From contig VGFK01000006.1 of NCBI GenBank assembly GCA_016868895.1, forward strand, positions 19,021 through 83,020: a DNA stretch of 64,000 bases, written 5' to 3'. The translations under genes and the position numbers were made by a program. The notes beneath the pieces are model-generated. The model did not search any database. It worked only from the letters and a program-made list of their open reading frames with translations, and was not told the origin of the DNA. Every line of letters starts with the position of its first letter. The stretch's first letter is position 1. This document shows positions 1-9,344 of the stretch, piece after piece. The DNA is from Bacteroidota bacterium (GTDB lineage: Bacteria > Bacteroidota > Bacteroidia > Chitinophagales > Chitinophagaceae).

Positions 1-486
1 CTCCTGGAAGCGTTGAAGCGGGATCCTCAATACAAGTTTGTAGACGACATCCGCACTCCCGATTTGGAAGACCTGACCACTCAGGTTACTCTTGCATACA
101 AAAAAGCTGCAAAGGCTCTTAGTGTGTTGGAAAAAGAAAACCGAATAACCTGGAGCGTTTTTAAAAACACAACCATTTACCATCTGCTCAAAACAAATAC
201 GTTGCCATTTGCACGTAGCGGAATACCGATTGGGGGTGGACATGGAATTGTGAATGCAACACAGCACGATCATGGTCCGAGTTGGAAAATGATCATTGAA
301 ATGAATAGTCCAATTCAAGCAGTGGGAGTGTATCCGGGTGGACAAAGCGGTAATCCCGGAAGCCGGTATTATGACAATTTTGTCGATACCTGGGGGAAAG
401 GAGAATACTACTCCTTGTTTTTTATGCAGCAACAGGACAGGAACACCAATCAGTGGAAATGGAAAATGACTTTTAACGCAAACTAA
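1..486 (+). CDS. Penicillin acylase family protein, C-terminal end (partial)
   Basis: This is the last ~160 residues of a penicillin-amidase-family (Ntn-hydrolase) protein; the frame is open to base 1, so the gene begins left of the window and the TTG at base 13 is not its start. The tail carries the family's characteristic end: HDHGPSWKM, then YPGGQSGNPGS and YYDNFVDTWGKGEYY. Family members are usually periplasmic amidases of 750-850 residues, self-cleaved at an internal Ser that lies outside the window, so substrate and activity cannot be judged here. A small membrane protein follows 9 bases downstream and is probably co-transcribed. Confidence 0.88.
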   Translation, partial: LLEALKRDPQYKFVDDIRTPDLEDLTTQVTLAYKKAAKALSVLEKENRITWSVFKNTTIYHLLKTNTLPFARSGIPIGGGHGIVNATQHDHGPSWKMIIEMNSPIQAVGVYPGGQSGNPGSRYYDNFVDTWGKGEYYSLFFMQQQDRNTNQWKWKMTFNAN

Positions 487-495
487 TTCCCTGCC

Positions 496-846
496 ATGAA
501 ATTCTTTACTTCGTTTATTCTTTGTCCCATCATGGCCTATGCCATGGGCTTATTCCTACCCTGGTGGTCAGTTGCCGTGGCCGGACTCCTGGTAGGAGGG
601 TTCATTCCCCAAAAAGTAGGATTCACCTTCTTGTCGACTTTTCTGGGAACAACTCTTGTATACGGAATACTTATTGGGCTGGTCAGCTACAACAATGATC
701 ATATCCTGGCCAATCGGATTTCACAACTTGTGACCAAACAACCAGGTCCTTCAGTCATTATCCTTATTTCGGCTCTTATACCTGGACTTTTGGCTGGCAT
801 TTCTGCAATGACAGGTCGACTTTTCACGCTACTGATTCGGAAATGA
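496..846 (+). CDS. Small hydrophobic membrane protein, unknown function
   Basis: The 116-residue product is mostly hydrophobic, with about four predicted membrane segments (roughly residues 4-20, 24-42, 45-64 and 86-108) and a basic C-terminus (TGRLFTLLIRK). I recognise no family. It sits between the penicillin-acylase-like gene (9-base gap) and the DUF5686 gene (11-base gap), so the three probably form one transcript. The ATG start directly follows the upstream stop and gives a typical inner-membrane N-terminus. Function cannot be inferred from sequence alone. Confidence 0.75.
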   Translation: MKFFTSFILCPIMAYAMGLFLPWWSVAVAGLLVGGFIPQKVGFTFLSTFLGTTLVYGILIGLVSYNNDHILANRISQLVTKQPGPSVIILISALIPGLLAGISAMTGRLFTLLIRK

Positions 847-857
847 GCTTTTAATCA

Positions 858-3344
858 ATGAATACACAGCTTGTAAGAATTCTGGGTGCATTGGTTATTA
901 TTCTTTGCTCGTGTACACGTTCTCATGCGCAATTGCTTCAGGGAAAGGTTTCTGATGAAAAGGGTCAGCCATTGGGTTTTTGTACCGTTGCGGTATTGAA
1001 ATCTGAAACCCGACACATTACCAATCCAAATGGCCTTTTCGCCATCCCCTTACGCCCTGGGAAGTACCGACTGGCCATTCAGCATGTCGGTTATCAAACC
1101 GATACCCTCCTTGTGGAAATGGGTGCCACTGACCAACACGTGAAAGTCAAGTTAAAGCCCAATGTACTGCTCCTGAATGAAGTGGTGATCAAAGCAAATT
1201 CTAAAGACCCAGCCTATGCAATTATTCGCAATGCGATCCGAGAACGAAAAAACAATGCCCGGAGTACAGAACAATTTCAATGCGAGGCATATATCAAAGG
1301 TCTAATCCGTACCAACGATTACCCAGATGTATTGCTGGGACAAGTAATCAATTTTGAAGATGGGGATACTTCTAAGAAAAAAATCATCTACCTCTCAGAA
1401 TCCATTTCAGATGTATACGTACAGTATCCTGCTCAAACCAAAGTGATTGTACGCTCTACACGCGTGAGTGGACAAACTAACGGCTTGGGATTGGCCACTC
1501 CACTGCTGATCTCGTTCTATGAAAACATCGTCAATCTCCCAAAGACCTTCAACCCACGAGGTTTTGTTTCACCCATTGCAGATGGCGCGTTGAGTTTTTA
1601 TTCGTACCGCTACCTGGGAGCTTTCTTTGAAAATAACCGACTTGTAAATAGAATTGAAGTCACCCCAAAGCGCGACTATGAACCCTTATTTTCCGGCTAT
1701 ATTCAAATTGTTGAGGATACCTGGAATATCCATTCTGTGAGCCTTTCACTCAACAAACGGTCGCTGCTGGAATTTGCCGACAAAATAAAAATTGAACAAT
1801 ACCACCAGGAATTTGCAAAAGGAATCTGGTTGGTGTCGGCACAAACCATTTACCCGGATGTGAAATTCCTCGGTTTTGATGCGGGAGGATACTTTACAAC
1901 CGTCTACTCCAAGTATAACCTTCAGCCCAATTTCCCCAAGAACTTTTTTGGCAATACACTCCTGATTTATGACTCCACTTCCAACAAAAAAACTGCTGAA
2001 TCATGGGACAGTATTCGTCCCGTCCCTCTGCTCAATGCAGAACTACTCGATTTTAGAAAAAAAGATTCCCTGGAGCATCTTCGAGAAGACCCTTTGTACC
2101 TGGACTCATTGGATCGTATCCAGAATAAAATCACACCATTTGGTGCAATATTCAACGGACAAACCATGATCTTCAGAAGAAAGAAAATGTCCTATGAATA
2201 CGATCCACTTTTGAAATCGGTCAGTTACAATACGGTGGAAGGAATAGCCCTTCAACTATCCGGGACCATCAAAAAAGATTGGAAGGGCAGGGACGAACTT
2301 TCCATTACACCCGTGCTTCGATATGGAACAACCAATCGGCATTTCACAGCTTTTTTAAGACTGGGCTATCGTTTTGGAAAAACCGATGTCAACAACCTCA
2401 ATTTTTCATTTGGGAAACGAATCTATCAATTCAACAATGCCAATCCCATACCCCAGATCATGAACACCTTTTCTACATTGATGACGGGAAATAATTATAT
2501 GAAATTATACCAGGCTGATTTTTTTCAAGGCCGGTATGCTCGGGTCATTGGAAACGGCATTGAGGTGCAATGGTCCCTTTCGTATCAAGATCGCACACCT
2601 CTGTGGAATACAGATACTTCCTATTCGTGGGGCCGATCAACTACCGTATTTAAAAACCTCACCCCCAATTATCCGACTGAAATATCATCTGCTCCCATGC
2701 CCCGTCACCGAGCATTCTCCACTACGTTCCGCATTGTGTACCGACCCGGGACCAAATACATTCAACTGCCGGATCGGATTGTATCGTCGTTTACCAATAA
2801 ACCCGTCTTCAGTTTTCAATACACAAAAGGAATCCCGGACATCATGGGCAGTGCAGTGGACTACGACAAATGGCGGTTTGCCGCCACAGGAGATGCTAAC
2901 TTTAAACTGGCAGGAGAATTGAAATACAGAGTTGAATTAGGAGGCTTTATTCGTTCCAAACGATTAGAAATTCCAGATTATCATCATTTCATTGGCAACC
3001 TCACGGGAAAATTAACTCCTTACGTAGAAAGTTTCCAGGTAGCCCCTTTTTATGCATTGTCCAATCGTGAAAAAATATTTCTTCAGACCAATATTGAATA
3101 CCGGCTCAATGGGTTGCTGACTAATAAAATTCCATTGATTCAAAAATTAAATCTTCGGTTGATCACCGGCCTCAACGCGATAGCCTTTAAACATGTCCGT
3201 TATCATGAATTATTTTTTGGTGTTGACAATATTCTGAAGATTTTCAGAGTGGATTATGTTTGGGGATTTGGGAAAAGTATTCAGCCACAGAATGGATTTA
3301 AATTAGGTATACGGGGATTCTCAACCCTCTTCACCGATTACTGA
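858..3344 (+). CDS. DUF5686 / carboxypeptidase-regulatory-like domain outer-membrane protein
   Basis: The 828-residue protein has a signal peptide ending near HAQ (residue ~24), then a carboxypeptidase-regulatory-like beta-sandwich (QGKVSDEKGQPLGFCTVAV ... GYQTDTLLVEM, about residues 28-110), then a long DUF5686 region predicted to be rich in beta strands to the C-terminus. This architecture is typical of Bacteroidota outer-membrane proteins of unknown role that resemble TonB receptors but lack a recognisable plug. The C-terminal half has the alternating aromatic pattern of a beta-barrel (for example FFGVDNILKIFRVDYVWGFG). The signal peptide supports the ATG start. Function is unknown; an outer-membrane location is inferred from family and composition. 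Confidence 0.85.
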   Translation: MNTQLVRILGALVIILCSCTRSHAQLLQGKVSDEKGQPLGFCTVAVLKSETRHITNPNGLFAIPLRPGKYRLAIQHVGYQTDTLLVEMGATDQHVKVKLKPNVLLLNEVVIKANSKDPAYAIIRNAIRERKNNARSTEQFQCEAYIKGLIRTNDYPDVLLGQVINFEDGDTSKKKIIYLSESISDVYVQYPAQTKVIVRSTRVSGQTNGLGLATPLLISFYENIVNLPKTFNPRGFVSPIADGALSFYSYRYLGAFFENNRLVNRIEVTPKRDYEPLFSGYIQIVEDTWNIHSVSLSLNKRSLLEFADKIKIEQYHQEFAKGIWLVSAQTIYPDVKFLGFDAGGYFTTVYSKYNLQPNFPKNFFGNTLLIYDSTSNKKTAESWDSIRPVPLLNAELLDFRKKDSLEHLREDPLYLDSLDRIQNKITPFGAIFNGQTMIFRRKKMSYEYDPLLKSVSYNTVEGIALQLSGTIKKDWKGRDELSITPVLRYGTTNRHFTAFLRLGYRFGKTDVNNLNFSFGKRIYQFNNANPIPQIMNTFSTLMTGNNYMKLYQADFFQGRYARVIGNGIEVQWSLSYQDRTPLWNTDTSYSWGRSTTVFKNLTPNYPTEISSAPMPRHRAFSTTFRIVYRPGTKYIQLPDRIVSSFTNKPVFSFQYTKGIPDIMGSAVDYDKWRFAATGDANFKLAGELKYRVELGGFIRSKRLEIPDYHHFIGNLTGKLTPYVESFQVAPFYALSNREKIFLQTNIEYRLNGLLTNKIPLIQKLNLRLITGLNAIAFKHVRYHELFFGVDNILKIFRVDYVWGFGKSIQPQNGFKLGIRGFSTLFTDY

Positions 3345-3358
3345 GCTGAACGTTTTTG

Positions 3359-3366
3359 TAACTTTG
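3359..3366 (+). promoter_or_regulatory. Bacteroidota -7 box (TAACTTTG) for trhO
   Basis: TAACTTTG matches the Bacteroidota sigma-A -7 consensus TAnnTTTG and ends only 4 bases before the trhO ATG. Transcription from it would start at or next to the start codon, giving a leaderless or nearly leaderless mRNA. No clear -33 TTG lies at the expected distance. Confidence 0.5.
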
Positions 3367-3370
3367 CATC

Positions 3371-4408
3371 ATGCCAACCCATCATAACCGTGTTTCCCGT
3401 AAATGGTTAAAAGAACGGGCCCTTGCAGATCCTACACCGCGGGTGACCCTTTCTTTTTACCACTATTTTGAAATCGAGCATCCTGGTGAATTTCGGGATT
3501 CGTGGTACAATCAATTGGTGCAATGGGATGTGTATGGAAGAATTTATATCGCTCATGAAGGCATCAATGCGCAGATCAGCTGTCCCGATCATCACCTCAT
3601 CAACCTAACTGATTTTCTAAATACCCATCCAGCTTTGAAGGGTATTCGATTGAATAAGGCGGTTGAAGAAAAAAGAAATTCGTTTTATGTGCTCGACATC
3701 AAAGTGCGCAGAAAAATAGTCGCCGATGGAATCGGAGATCCTGAATTCAGCATGGCCAATAAAGGCCGGTATGTAAATGCACGGGCATTCAATGAACTCG
3801 CAAATGACCCCAATACCCTGATCATCGACATGCGGAATCATTATGAGTATGAAGTTGGTCATTTCAAGAATGCAGTTGAAATTCCCAGTGATACCTTTCG
3901 AGAGCAACTGCCCATGGCTATAGACATGTTTACAGCCGAGAAAGACCGAAACATCATCATGTACTGCACAGGAGGGATACGATGTGAAAAAGCCAGTGCG
4001 TGGATGTTGCACAACGGATTCAAAAATGTTTTTCACTTAGAAGGAGGGATCATCCACTACGTCAACCAGGCCCGGGAACTTGGTTTAGAGAATCGGTTCA
4101 TTGGAAAAAATTTTGTGTTTGATGAGCGACTGGGTGAGCGCATATCTGAAGACATTCTATCTACCTGTCACACATGCGGTAAACCTTCTGATACACACGT
4201 GAACTGTGTCAATAGTGCTTGTCATCTGTTATTGATTCAATGCGATGAATGCCAGCAGAAATTAAAAGGCTGTTGCAGCAGCGAATGCCTCGATGTCGTT
4301 CAGCTTCCTGAGGAACAGCAAAAAAGCATCCGAAGGGGGGTGGATAAGGGCCAGAATATTTTCAATAAGTCACGTAAGAAAAAGCAGCAAGCCGGACCCT
4401 TACGGTAG
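3371..4408 (+). CDS. trhO: tRNA uridine(34) hydroxylase, rhodanese-domain (TrhO/YceA family)
   Basis: The 345-residue protein matches the TrhO (YceA/UPF0176) family, which hydroxylates U34 of certain tRNAs to ho5U in an oxygen-dependent reaction. It has an N-terminal alpha/beta domain (about residues 25-115), a rhodanese domain (about 145-240) with [14 protein letters not shown] and the active-site loop [11 protein letters not shown], and a Cys-rich tail (CHTC, CVNSAC, CDEC, CCSSEC) that may bind metal. The basic C-terminus (KSRKKKQQ) suits RNA binding. Its last 9 bases overlap the 3' end of the convergent purC gene. The -7 box just upstream suggests it has its own promoter. Confidence 0.93.
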   Translation: MPTHHNRVSRKWLKERALADPTPRVTLSFYHYFEIEHPGEFRDSWYNQLVQWDVYGRIYIAHEGINAQISCPDHHLINLTDFLNTHPALKGIRLNKAVEEKRNSFYVLDIKVRRKIVADGIGDPEFSMANKGRYVNARAFNELANDPNTLIIDMRNHYEYEVGHFKNAVEIPSDTFREQLPMAIDMFTAEKDRNIIMYCTGGIRCEKASAWMLHNGFKNVFHLEGGIIHYVNQARELGLENRFIGKNFVFDERLGERISEDILSTCHTCGKPSDTHVNCVNSACHLLLIQCDECQQKLKGCCSSECLDVVQLPEEQQKSIRRGVDKGQNIFNKSRKKKQQAGPLR

Positions 4409-5323
4409 GGCATCAATTGCTGCATTGACCTGATGTATAGTTTCCTCGTCGCTGAGCAAAGCGGGTACAAAAGGTTCACCAATCAGTTTTTCATACAGTT
4501 CAATGTATCTTCCTGAAATGGTGCTGATCCACTCATCGCTCATTTCCGGAACGACTTGATGCTCTTTTCCCATGAAATCATTGGCAATCAGCCATTCTCG
4601 GACAAATTCCTTGCTGAGTTGTTTTTGTCGCTCACCTTTTTCCTGGCGCTCATCAAAGCCATCTGCATAAAAGTAGCGGGAAGAATCGGGGGTATGAATT
4701 TCATCCATCAAAACGATCTGATCACCTAGCTTACCAAATTCATATTTCGTATCAGCCAGGATTAATCCTCTTGATTTGGCTATTTTTTTTCCTCTCTCAA
4801 AAAGTTGGAGACTGTATGCCGATAATTGTTCCCATTCTTCTTTGCTTGCCAGTCTGCTGTTGATGATTTCATCCGCAGAAATGTCTTCGTCGTGACCGGC
4901 AGCTGCCTTTGTACTGGGGGTAATCAAGGGAGTAGTGAAATAGTCGTTTTCTTTCAATCCATCCGGGAGGGTAATCCCGCAAAGTGTTCGACTGGTTTGA
5001 TAGGTTCTCCAGGCATGACCAACCAGATTACCCCTAACGACCATTTCAATTTTGAAAGGAATGCACTTCGTTCCAATGGAAACATGAGGAGCAGGAGTGG
5101 CGATCAACCAGTTGGGGCAAATATCGCGTGTGTGTTGCAGCATATATGCGGCAATTTGATTCAGTACCTGACCCTTGAAAGGAATGGGTCGGGGTAAGAT
5201 GACGTCAAAAGCGGATATTCTATTGGATGCCACCATAACCAGGTATGTATCCCGAATGGTGTATACATCTCGGACTTTGCCGCTGTAAATGGCTGTTATT
5301 CCATGGAAATCAAGGCTATTCAT
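4400..5323 (-). CDS. purC: Phosphoribosylaminoimidazole-succinocarboxamide synthase
   Basis: The 307-residue enzyme joins CAIR and aspartate using ATP to form SAICAR in purine synthesis. Family signatures are the N-terminal [12 protein letters not shown]-loop, [12 protein letters not shown], the [15 protein letters not shown] stretch, GHDEDIS, and [11 protein letters not shown] followed by [12 protein letters not shown] near the C-terminus. The length (about 300) fits the longer eukaryote-like PurC subtype common in Bacteroidota. It stands alone rather than in a pur operon, divergent from the TonB receptor gene and convergent with trhO, whose stop it overlaps. No terminator separates the pair. 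Confidence 0.96.
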   Translation of the reverse strand: MNSLDFHGITAIYSGKVRDVYTIRDTYLVMVASNRISAFDVILPRPIPFKGQVLNQIAAYMLQHTRDICPNWLIATPAPHVSIGTKCIPFKIEMVVRGNLVGHAWRTYQTSRTLCGITLPDGLKENDYFTTPLITPSTKAAAGHDEDISADEIINSRLASKEEWEQLSAYSLQLFERGKKIAKSRGLILADTKYEFGKLGDQIVLMDEIHTPDSSRYFYADGFDERQEKGERQKQLSKEFVREWLIANDFMGKEHQVVPEMSDEWISTISGRYIELYEKLIGEPFVPALLSDEETIHQVNAAIDALP

Positions 5324-5461
5324 GCTTCGAAAATAACGTCAGGAGGGGAGACTGCCAATTTTTCCGATTACTGGCTGAAACGGCCAAGTTTCGGGGTTAA
5401 TTTTTTTTTATGAGGGGAACAATAACTAATTTGTACCCAAAATCGACCAAAATAATCGCTT

Positions 5462-8194
5462 ATGAAAAGATTGGTTTGCCTTGCAGTCACCCTGTTATGG
5501 ATGCTGCCGGCATTTCTACAGGCTCAAAACGTTACGATCAGTGGACAGGTAAAAAGTGCTACAGGTGAAAGCCTTGGTGCCGTTTCGGTAACCTTGAAAG
5601 GCAGTCCCAGTGGAACGTTTACCGACAACAAAGGAAATTTTAACCTGAGTGTTCCTTCCTCAACTAAATTTCCAGCAACCCTGATCTTTTCTTCCGTTGG
5701 ATATGAAATTTTGGAAGTACAGGCTTCTGGTGCTGGAGCAGTTTCCAGTGTCGTGATGACCCAGTCTTCGGTCTTGGGATCAGAGGTGGTGGTTTCTGCG
5801 ACCAGAACCCCAACTCGTATTTTGGAATCTCCTGTTTCCATTGAGCGCATCAACAATACGGCTCTGCGCAATGCGCCTGCTGCCGACTATTTCGATATGA
5901 CCTACAACCTCAAGGGAGTAGACATGGTCGCTTCGAGTCTTACGTTTAAAACGGTGACCACCCGCGGTTTCGCAGGCAGTGGTAACACCCGGTTTACACA
6001 AATTGTAGATGGAATGGACAATCAGGCTCCTGGTCTCAATTTTGCCGTAGGTAGCATCGTGGGCCTCAGTGAGCTTGATGTTGAGAGCATGGAATTGCTG
6101 CAAGGTGCGTCTTCAGCACTCTATGGCCCCGGTGGCATGAATGGTACATTGCTGATCAACAGCAAGGACCCGTTCAAATACCAGGGACTTTCCTTTCAAA
6201 TGAAAAACGGTATGATGCACGTAGATGGCAAGTACCGGGATCCATCGCCTTATTACAATTGGGATGTTCGCTGGGCCAAAAAGGTCAGCGAAAAATTTGC
6301 TTATAAAATCACAGCGGGACTGATCCAAGCCAAGGATTGGTTGGCAGCAGATAATCGCAACGTTTTGCGTTCCGGTCCTTTTCTGGGCAGCATCATACCC
6401 GGAACAAGAGGTACCGATCCCAATTACGATGGCATGAACATATATGGTGATGAAACCACCATTGACCTCAACCTTGTCTTAAATGGTATTGCGGGTCAGG
6501 CTCCGTTCCTGGCTCCGTATATTTCTACGCTTACGGGTTCACCCAATCCAGTTTCCAGAACAGGATTTACGGAGAAAGAGGTGACCAATCCCAATACAAT
6601 CAATTTCAAGATGGGTGCAGCGTTTCACTATAAAGTCACCAATTCCATTGAAGCGGTTGTTTCAGGGTTCTGGGGAACGGGTAATACCGTTTACACGGGA
6701 AGTGATCGTTACTCATTGCTGGATTTGAAAATGGGCCAATACAAAGCAGAATTGCGTCATAAGAATTGGAACCTGAGAGCCTATACCACCCGTGAAAATG
6801 CAGGACAGTCCTATAACACAACCATTACCACACGACTGTTCAACGAGGCCTGGAAGCCATCCACCCAATGGTATACTGAATATGGTCAGGCATACCTGGG
6901 CGGACTTCTCAACGGATTGAGCAAGTCCAATGCACATTCGTTTGCCCGTTCACAAGCGGATATCGGTCGACCCATCGTGGGAACACCTTTGTTCCAGCGT
7001 TTGTATGATTCGGTGCGTGCGCGTCCAATTTCTGCAGGGGGTGGTTTGTTTATCGACAAAACCAGCCTGACCGCTGTAGAAGGCCAATACAACCTGAGTC
7101 ATCTGACCGGGGACTTTGCTGACATTCTGGTGGGCGGTAACTTCAGAAGGTTCTTATTGAATTCTGAAGGAACACTCTTTGCCGATTCGGCTGGTAAAAT
7201 TCCCATCAATGAATATGGAGCTTATATTCAAATCGTAAAAGGTTTTGCGGATGATCGCATCAAGTTCACTGTTTCGGGTCGCTACGACAAAAACAGCAAC
7301 TTTAAAGGCCGGTTTACACCCCGCGCTACAGCCTTGGTACGAATTGCAAAAAACAACCATTTGCGTTTTTCTTATCAAACAGCGTATCGTTTCCCTTCTA
7401 CACAGCAACAATACATAGACCTGGCAGCAGGTGGAGCCATCCTCATTGGTGGTGTTCCAGATATGAAACGCCATTACAACATCGTGGCCAATCCCGTTTA
7501 CTCCGTTGCAGCGTTGTCGCAAGGTCAGCTGAAAGTGCAGACCTTTGATGATTTCAAACCAGAAGCGGTAAAGTCCTATGAAGTAGGATACAAAGGGTTG
7601 TTGTTCAACTCACGGTTATTGATTGACGCTTACTATTACCTTGGAAATTACCAGGATTTCATTACCCGTGTAGTAGTGGCACAGTCCATCACCAACAATC
7701 CAAGTCCTGCTGACATTGCTGTTCCTTCAAAAAGAAGAATTCTTTCCATTCCCATCAACTCACCAACCCAAGTTAAAACCAATGGTTGGGGTGCGTCTTT
7801 GGAATACCGCTTCAACAAAGGATTCTTTGTTACTGCAAACATGTCATCCGACGAACTCGGCGAAGTAGAAAATGCATTCATCACCTATTTCAATGCTCCT
7901 AAATTCAGAGGAAATGCATCGTTTGGTAATTACGGAATGGGTAAAAACAAGCGTGTTGGATTCAGCTTGGTGTACCGTTGGCAGTCTGAATTTGACTACC
8001 AGAGTGATCTGGCCAATGGTGTAGTTCCTGCATACAGGGTTTTGGATGCCCAAATCAGCTATAAGCTTCCTAAAATCAGCTCAATGGTGAGGGTAGGGGC
8101 GAATAACCTGTTGAACCAATATTACATTACTGCACTTGCAAATCCATCCATTGGTGGATTGTACTACGTTTCATTTGGGTACAACATCTTCTAA
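5462..8194 (+). CDS. TonB-dependent receptor with carboxypeptidase-regulatory-like N-terminal domain
   Basis: The 910-residue outer-membrane receptor has a signal peptide (cut near LQAQ, residue ~21), a carboxypeptidase-regulatory-like domain (about 24-110; ISGQVKSATGESLGAVSV), a TonB plug (about 115-235; VVVSATRTPTRILESPVSIERI, TRGFAGSGNTRFTQIVDGMDN, LYGPGGMNGTLLI) and a 22-strand-type barrel ending in the aromatic residue of YYVSFGYNIF. There is no STN domain, so sigma/anti-sigma signalling through this receptor is unlikely. Substrate is unknown. A fasciclin-domain lipoprotein starts 35 bases downstream and is probably co-expressed, which may mean a surface partner. It does not look like a SusC/SusD pair because no SusD homologue is present. 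Confidence 0.93.
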   Translation: MKRLVCLAVTLLWMLPAFLQAQNVTISGQVKSATGESLGAVSVTLKGSPSGTFTDNKGNFNLSVPSSTKFPATLIFSSVGYEILEVQASGAGAVSSVVMTQSSVLGSEVVVSATRTPTRILESPVSIERINNTALRNAPAADYFDMTYNLKGVDMVASSLTFKTVTTRGFAGSGNTRFTQIVDGMDNQAPGLNFAVGSIVGLSELDVESMELLQGASSALYGPGGMNGTLLINSKDPFKYQGLSFQMKNGMMHVDGKYRDPSPYYNWDVRWAKKVSEKFAYKITAGLIQAKDWLAADNRNVLRSGPFLGSIIPGTRGTDPNYDGMNIYGDETTIDLNLVLNGIAGQAPFLAPYISTLTGSPNPVSRTGFTEKEVTNPNTINFKMGAAFHYKVTNSIEAVVSGFWGTGNTVYTGSDRYSLLDLKMGQYKAELRHKNWNLRAYTTRENAGQSYNTTITTRLFNEAWKPSTQWYTEYGQAYLGGLLNGLSKSNAHSFARSQADIGRPIVGTPLFQRLYDSVRARPISAGGGLFIDKTSLTAVEGQYNLSHLTGDFADILVGGNFRRFLLNSEGTLFADSAGKIPINEYGAYIQIVKGFADDRIKFTVSGRYDKNSNFKGRFTPRATALVRIAKNNHLRFSYQTAYRFPSTQQQYIDLAAGGAILIGGVPDMKRHYNIVANPVYSVAALSQGQLKVQTFDDFKPEAVKSYEVGYKGLLFNSRLLIDAYYYLGNYQDFITRVVVAQSITNNPSPADIAVPSKRRILSIPINSPTQVKTNGWGASLEYRFNKGFFVTANMSSDELGEVENAFITYFNAPKFRGNASFGNYGMGKNKRVGFSLVYRWQSEFDYQSDLANGVVPAYRVLDAQISYKLPKISSMVRVGANNLLNQYYITALANPSIGGLYYVSFGYNIF

Positions 8195-8229
8195 ACGAAC
8201 CATTGATTGATCAATTCAAATAAAAGATT

Positions 8230-9288
8230 ATGAAACAAGATAAATTATTCTCCAGGTTTTTTCTGCCGGTGTTGCTGGTAGTAGTGATCAGCTCCTGTAC
8301 AAAGAATGAAAATGTACCGGAGCCAGAACCCCTACCAAATCCAGTCCCTTCAGGAAGCACCATTGGTGAAGTGTTGAACTCCAACGCAAACTTCTCCATT
8401 TTGAAAGCTGCTGTTACTAAAGCGGGACTGTTGACGGCTGTATCGGATCGGAACTCCGTTTTCACAGTGTTTGCTCCAGATGATGCCGCATTTCTTCGTT
8501 CAGGTATTCCATTGGCTGCAATCAATGCATTACCAGCGGCTTCTGTGGCCAGCATTGTTCAGTACCATGTAATTCCTGGTGCGAAACTGACTTCCGACAG
8601 AATACCCACTACATTTCCAAATGTACAAATGCCAACAGCATTTATCATTCCTGCACCCAATACCAACCCATTGGTTCGATTCAGCAATTTCCCTTCGAAA
8701 AGGGGTGCTAACCTTTGGGTGAATAACATTCCGGTAACTGCTGCAGACGTTGCAGTGGCCAATGGAACCATCCATGTAACTGCTGCAGTAGTTGCTCCTC
8801 CTACACGCGTATTGCTGGATACCATGTCAAGGGATGCGGATCTTCAATACCTGGTAGCAGCTGTGATAGCTGCCGATGCGGGTGTTCCTGCCGGATCACG
8901 CTTCCAGGATTTTCTTGCCAATGCATTGGCGAATTTCACCGTGATGGCCCCCACCAATCAAGCGTTCATCAATCTGTTCACCGCCTTGAGATTGCCGGCA
9001 AGTCCATCCACCTTCGCGCTGCTCCCAGCACAAACCGTGCGTGGAATTGTCGCGTATCATTTATTGCTGGCAAGGGCATTTGCCGCCAATCTTCCTACGA
9101 CGCCCACACCAGTTAACTCGTTGTTGTCTTCGTCCTTACCGGTAGCTCCGCCACTGGTTTTTGATGCCACACAAGGAGTAAAAGGATTCAAGAATCCTAC
9201 CTATTCCAAGATTATTGCTGGAGGATTTGACCGTCATGCCATCAACGGTGTTTACCACAAAATTGATCAGGTATTATTGCCGCAATAG
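8230..9288 (+). CDS. Fasciclin (FAS1) domain lipoprotein
   Basis: The 352-residue protein has a lipoprotein signal (VVVISSC, Cys at about 22) followed by a Pro/Glu-rich linker (VPEPEPLPNPVP) and two FAS1 domains, about residues 45-190 and 200-350. The FAS1 H1-type box is seen as VFTVFAPDDAAFL in the first and FTVMAPTNQAFINL in the second, with the closing INGVYHKIDQVLLP typical of the fold. FAS1 domains usually mediate adhesion or bind polysaccharide. Position behind the TonB receptor and the strong terminator right after it suggest a two-gene transcript. The linker and lack of charged sorting residues leave surface versus periplasmic exposure open. Confidence 0.9.
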   Translation: MKQDKLFSRFFLPVLLVVVISSCTKNENVPEPEPLPNPVPSGSTIGEVLNSNANFSILKAAVTKAGLLTAVSDRNSVFTVFAPDDAAFLRSGIPLAAINALPAASVASIVQYHVIPGAKLTSDRIPTTFPNVQMPTAFIIPAPNTNPLVRFSNFPSKRGANLWVNNIPVTAADVAVANGTIHVTAAVVAPPTRVLLDTMSRDADLQYLVAAVIAADAGVPAGSRFQDFLANALANFTVMAPTNQAFINLFTALRLPASPSTFALLPAQTVRGIVAYHLLLARAFAANLPTTPTPVNSLLSSSLPVAPPLVFDATQGVKGFKNPTYSKIIAGGFDRHAINGVYHKIDQVLLPQ

Positions 9289-9305
9289 GCAACAACTACT
9301 TTCGT

Positions 9306-9339
9306 AAAAAAAAGACCGATTTCAAATCGGTCTTTTTTT
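9306..9339. terminator. Bidirectional rho-independent terminator
   Basis: A perfect hairpin, GACCGAT-TTCAA-ATCGGTC, is flanked by an A-run on the left and a T-run on the right, so it can terminate from both sides. It lies between the convergent fasciclin gene and ychF. Confidence 0.9.
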
Positions 9340-9344
9340 ATGCA

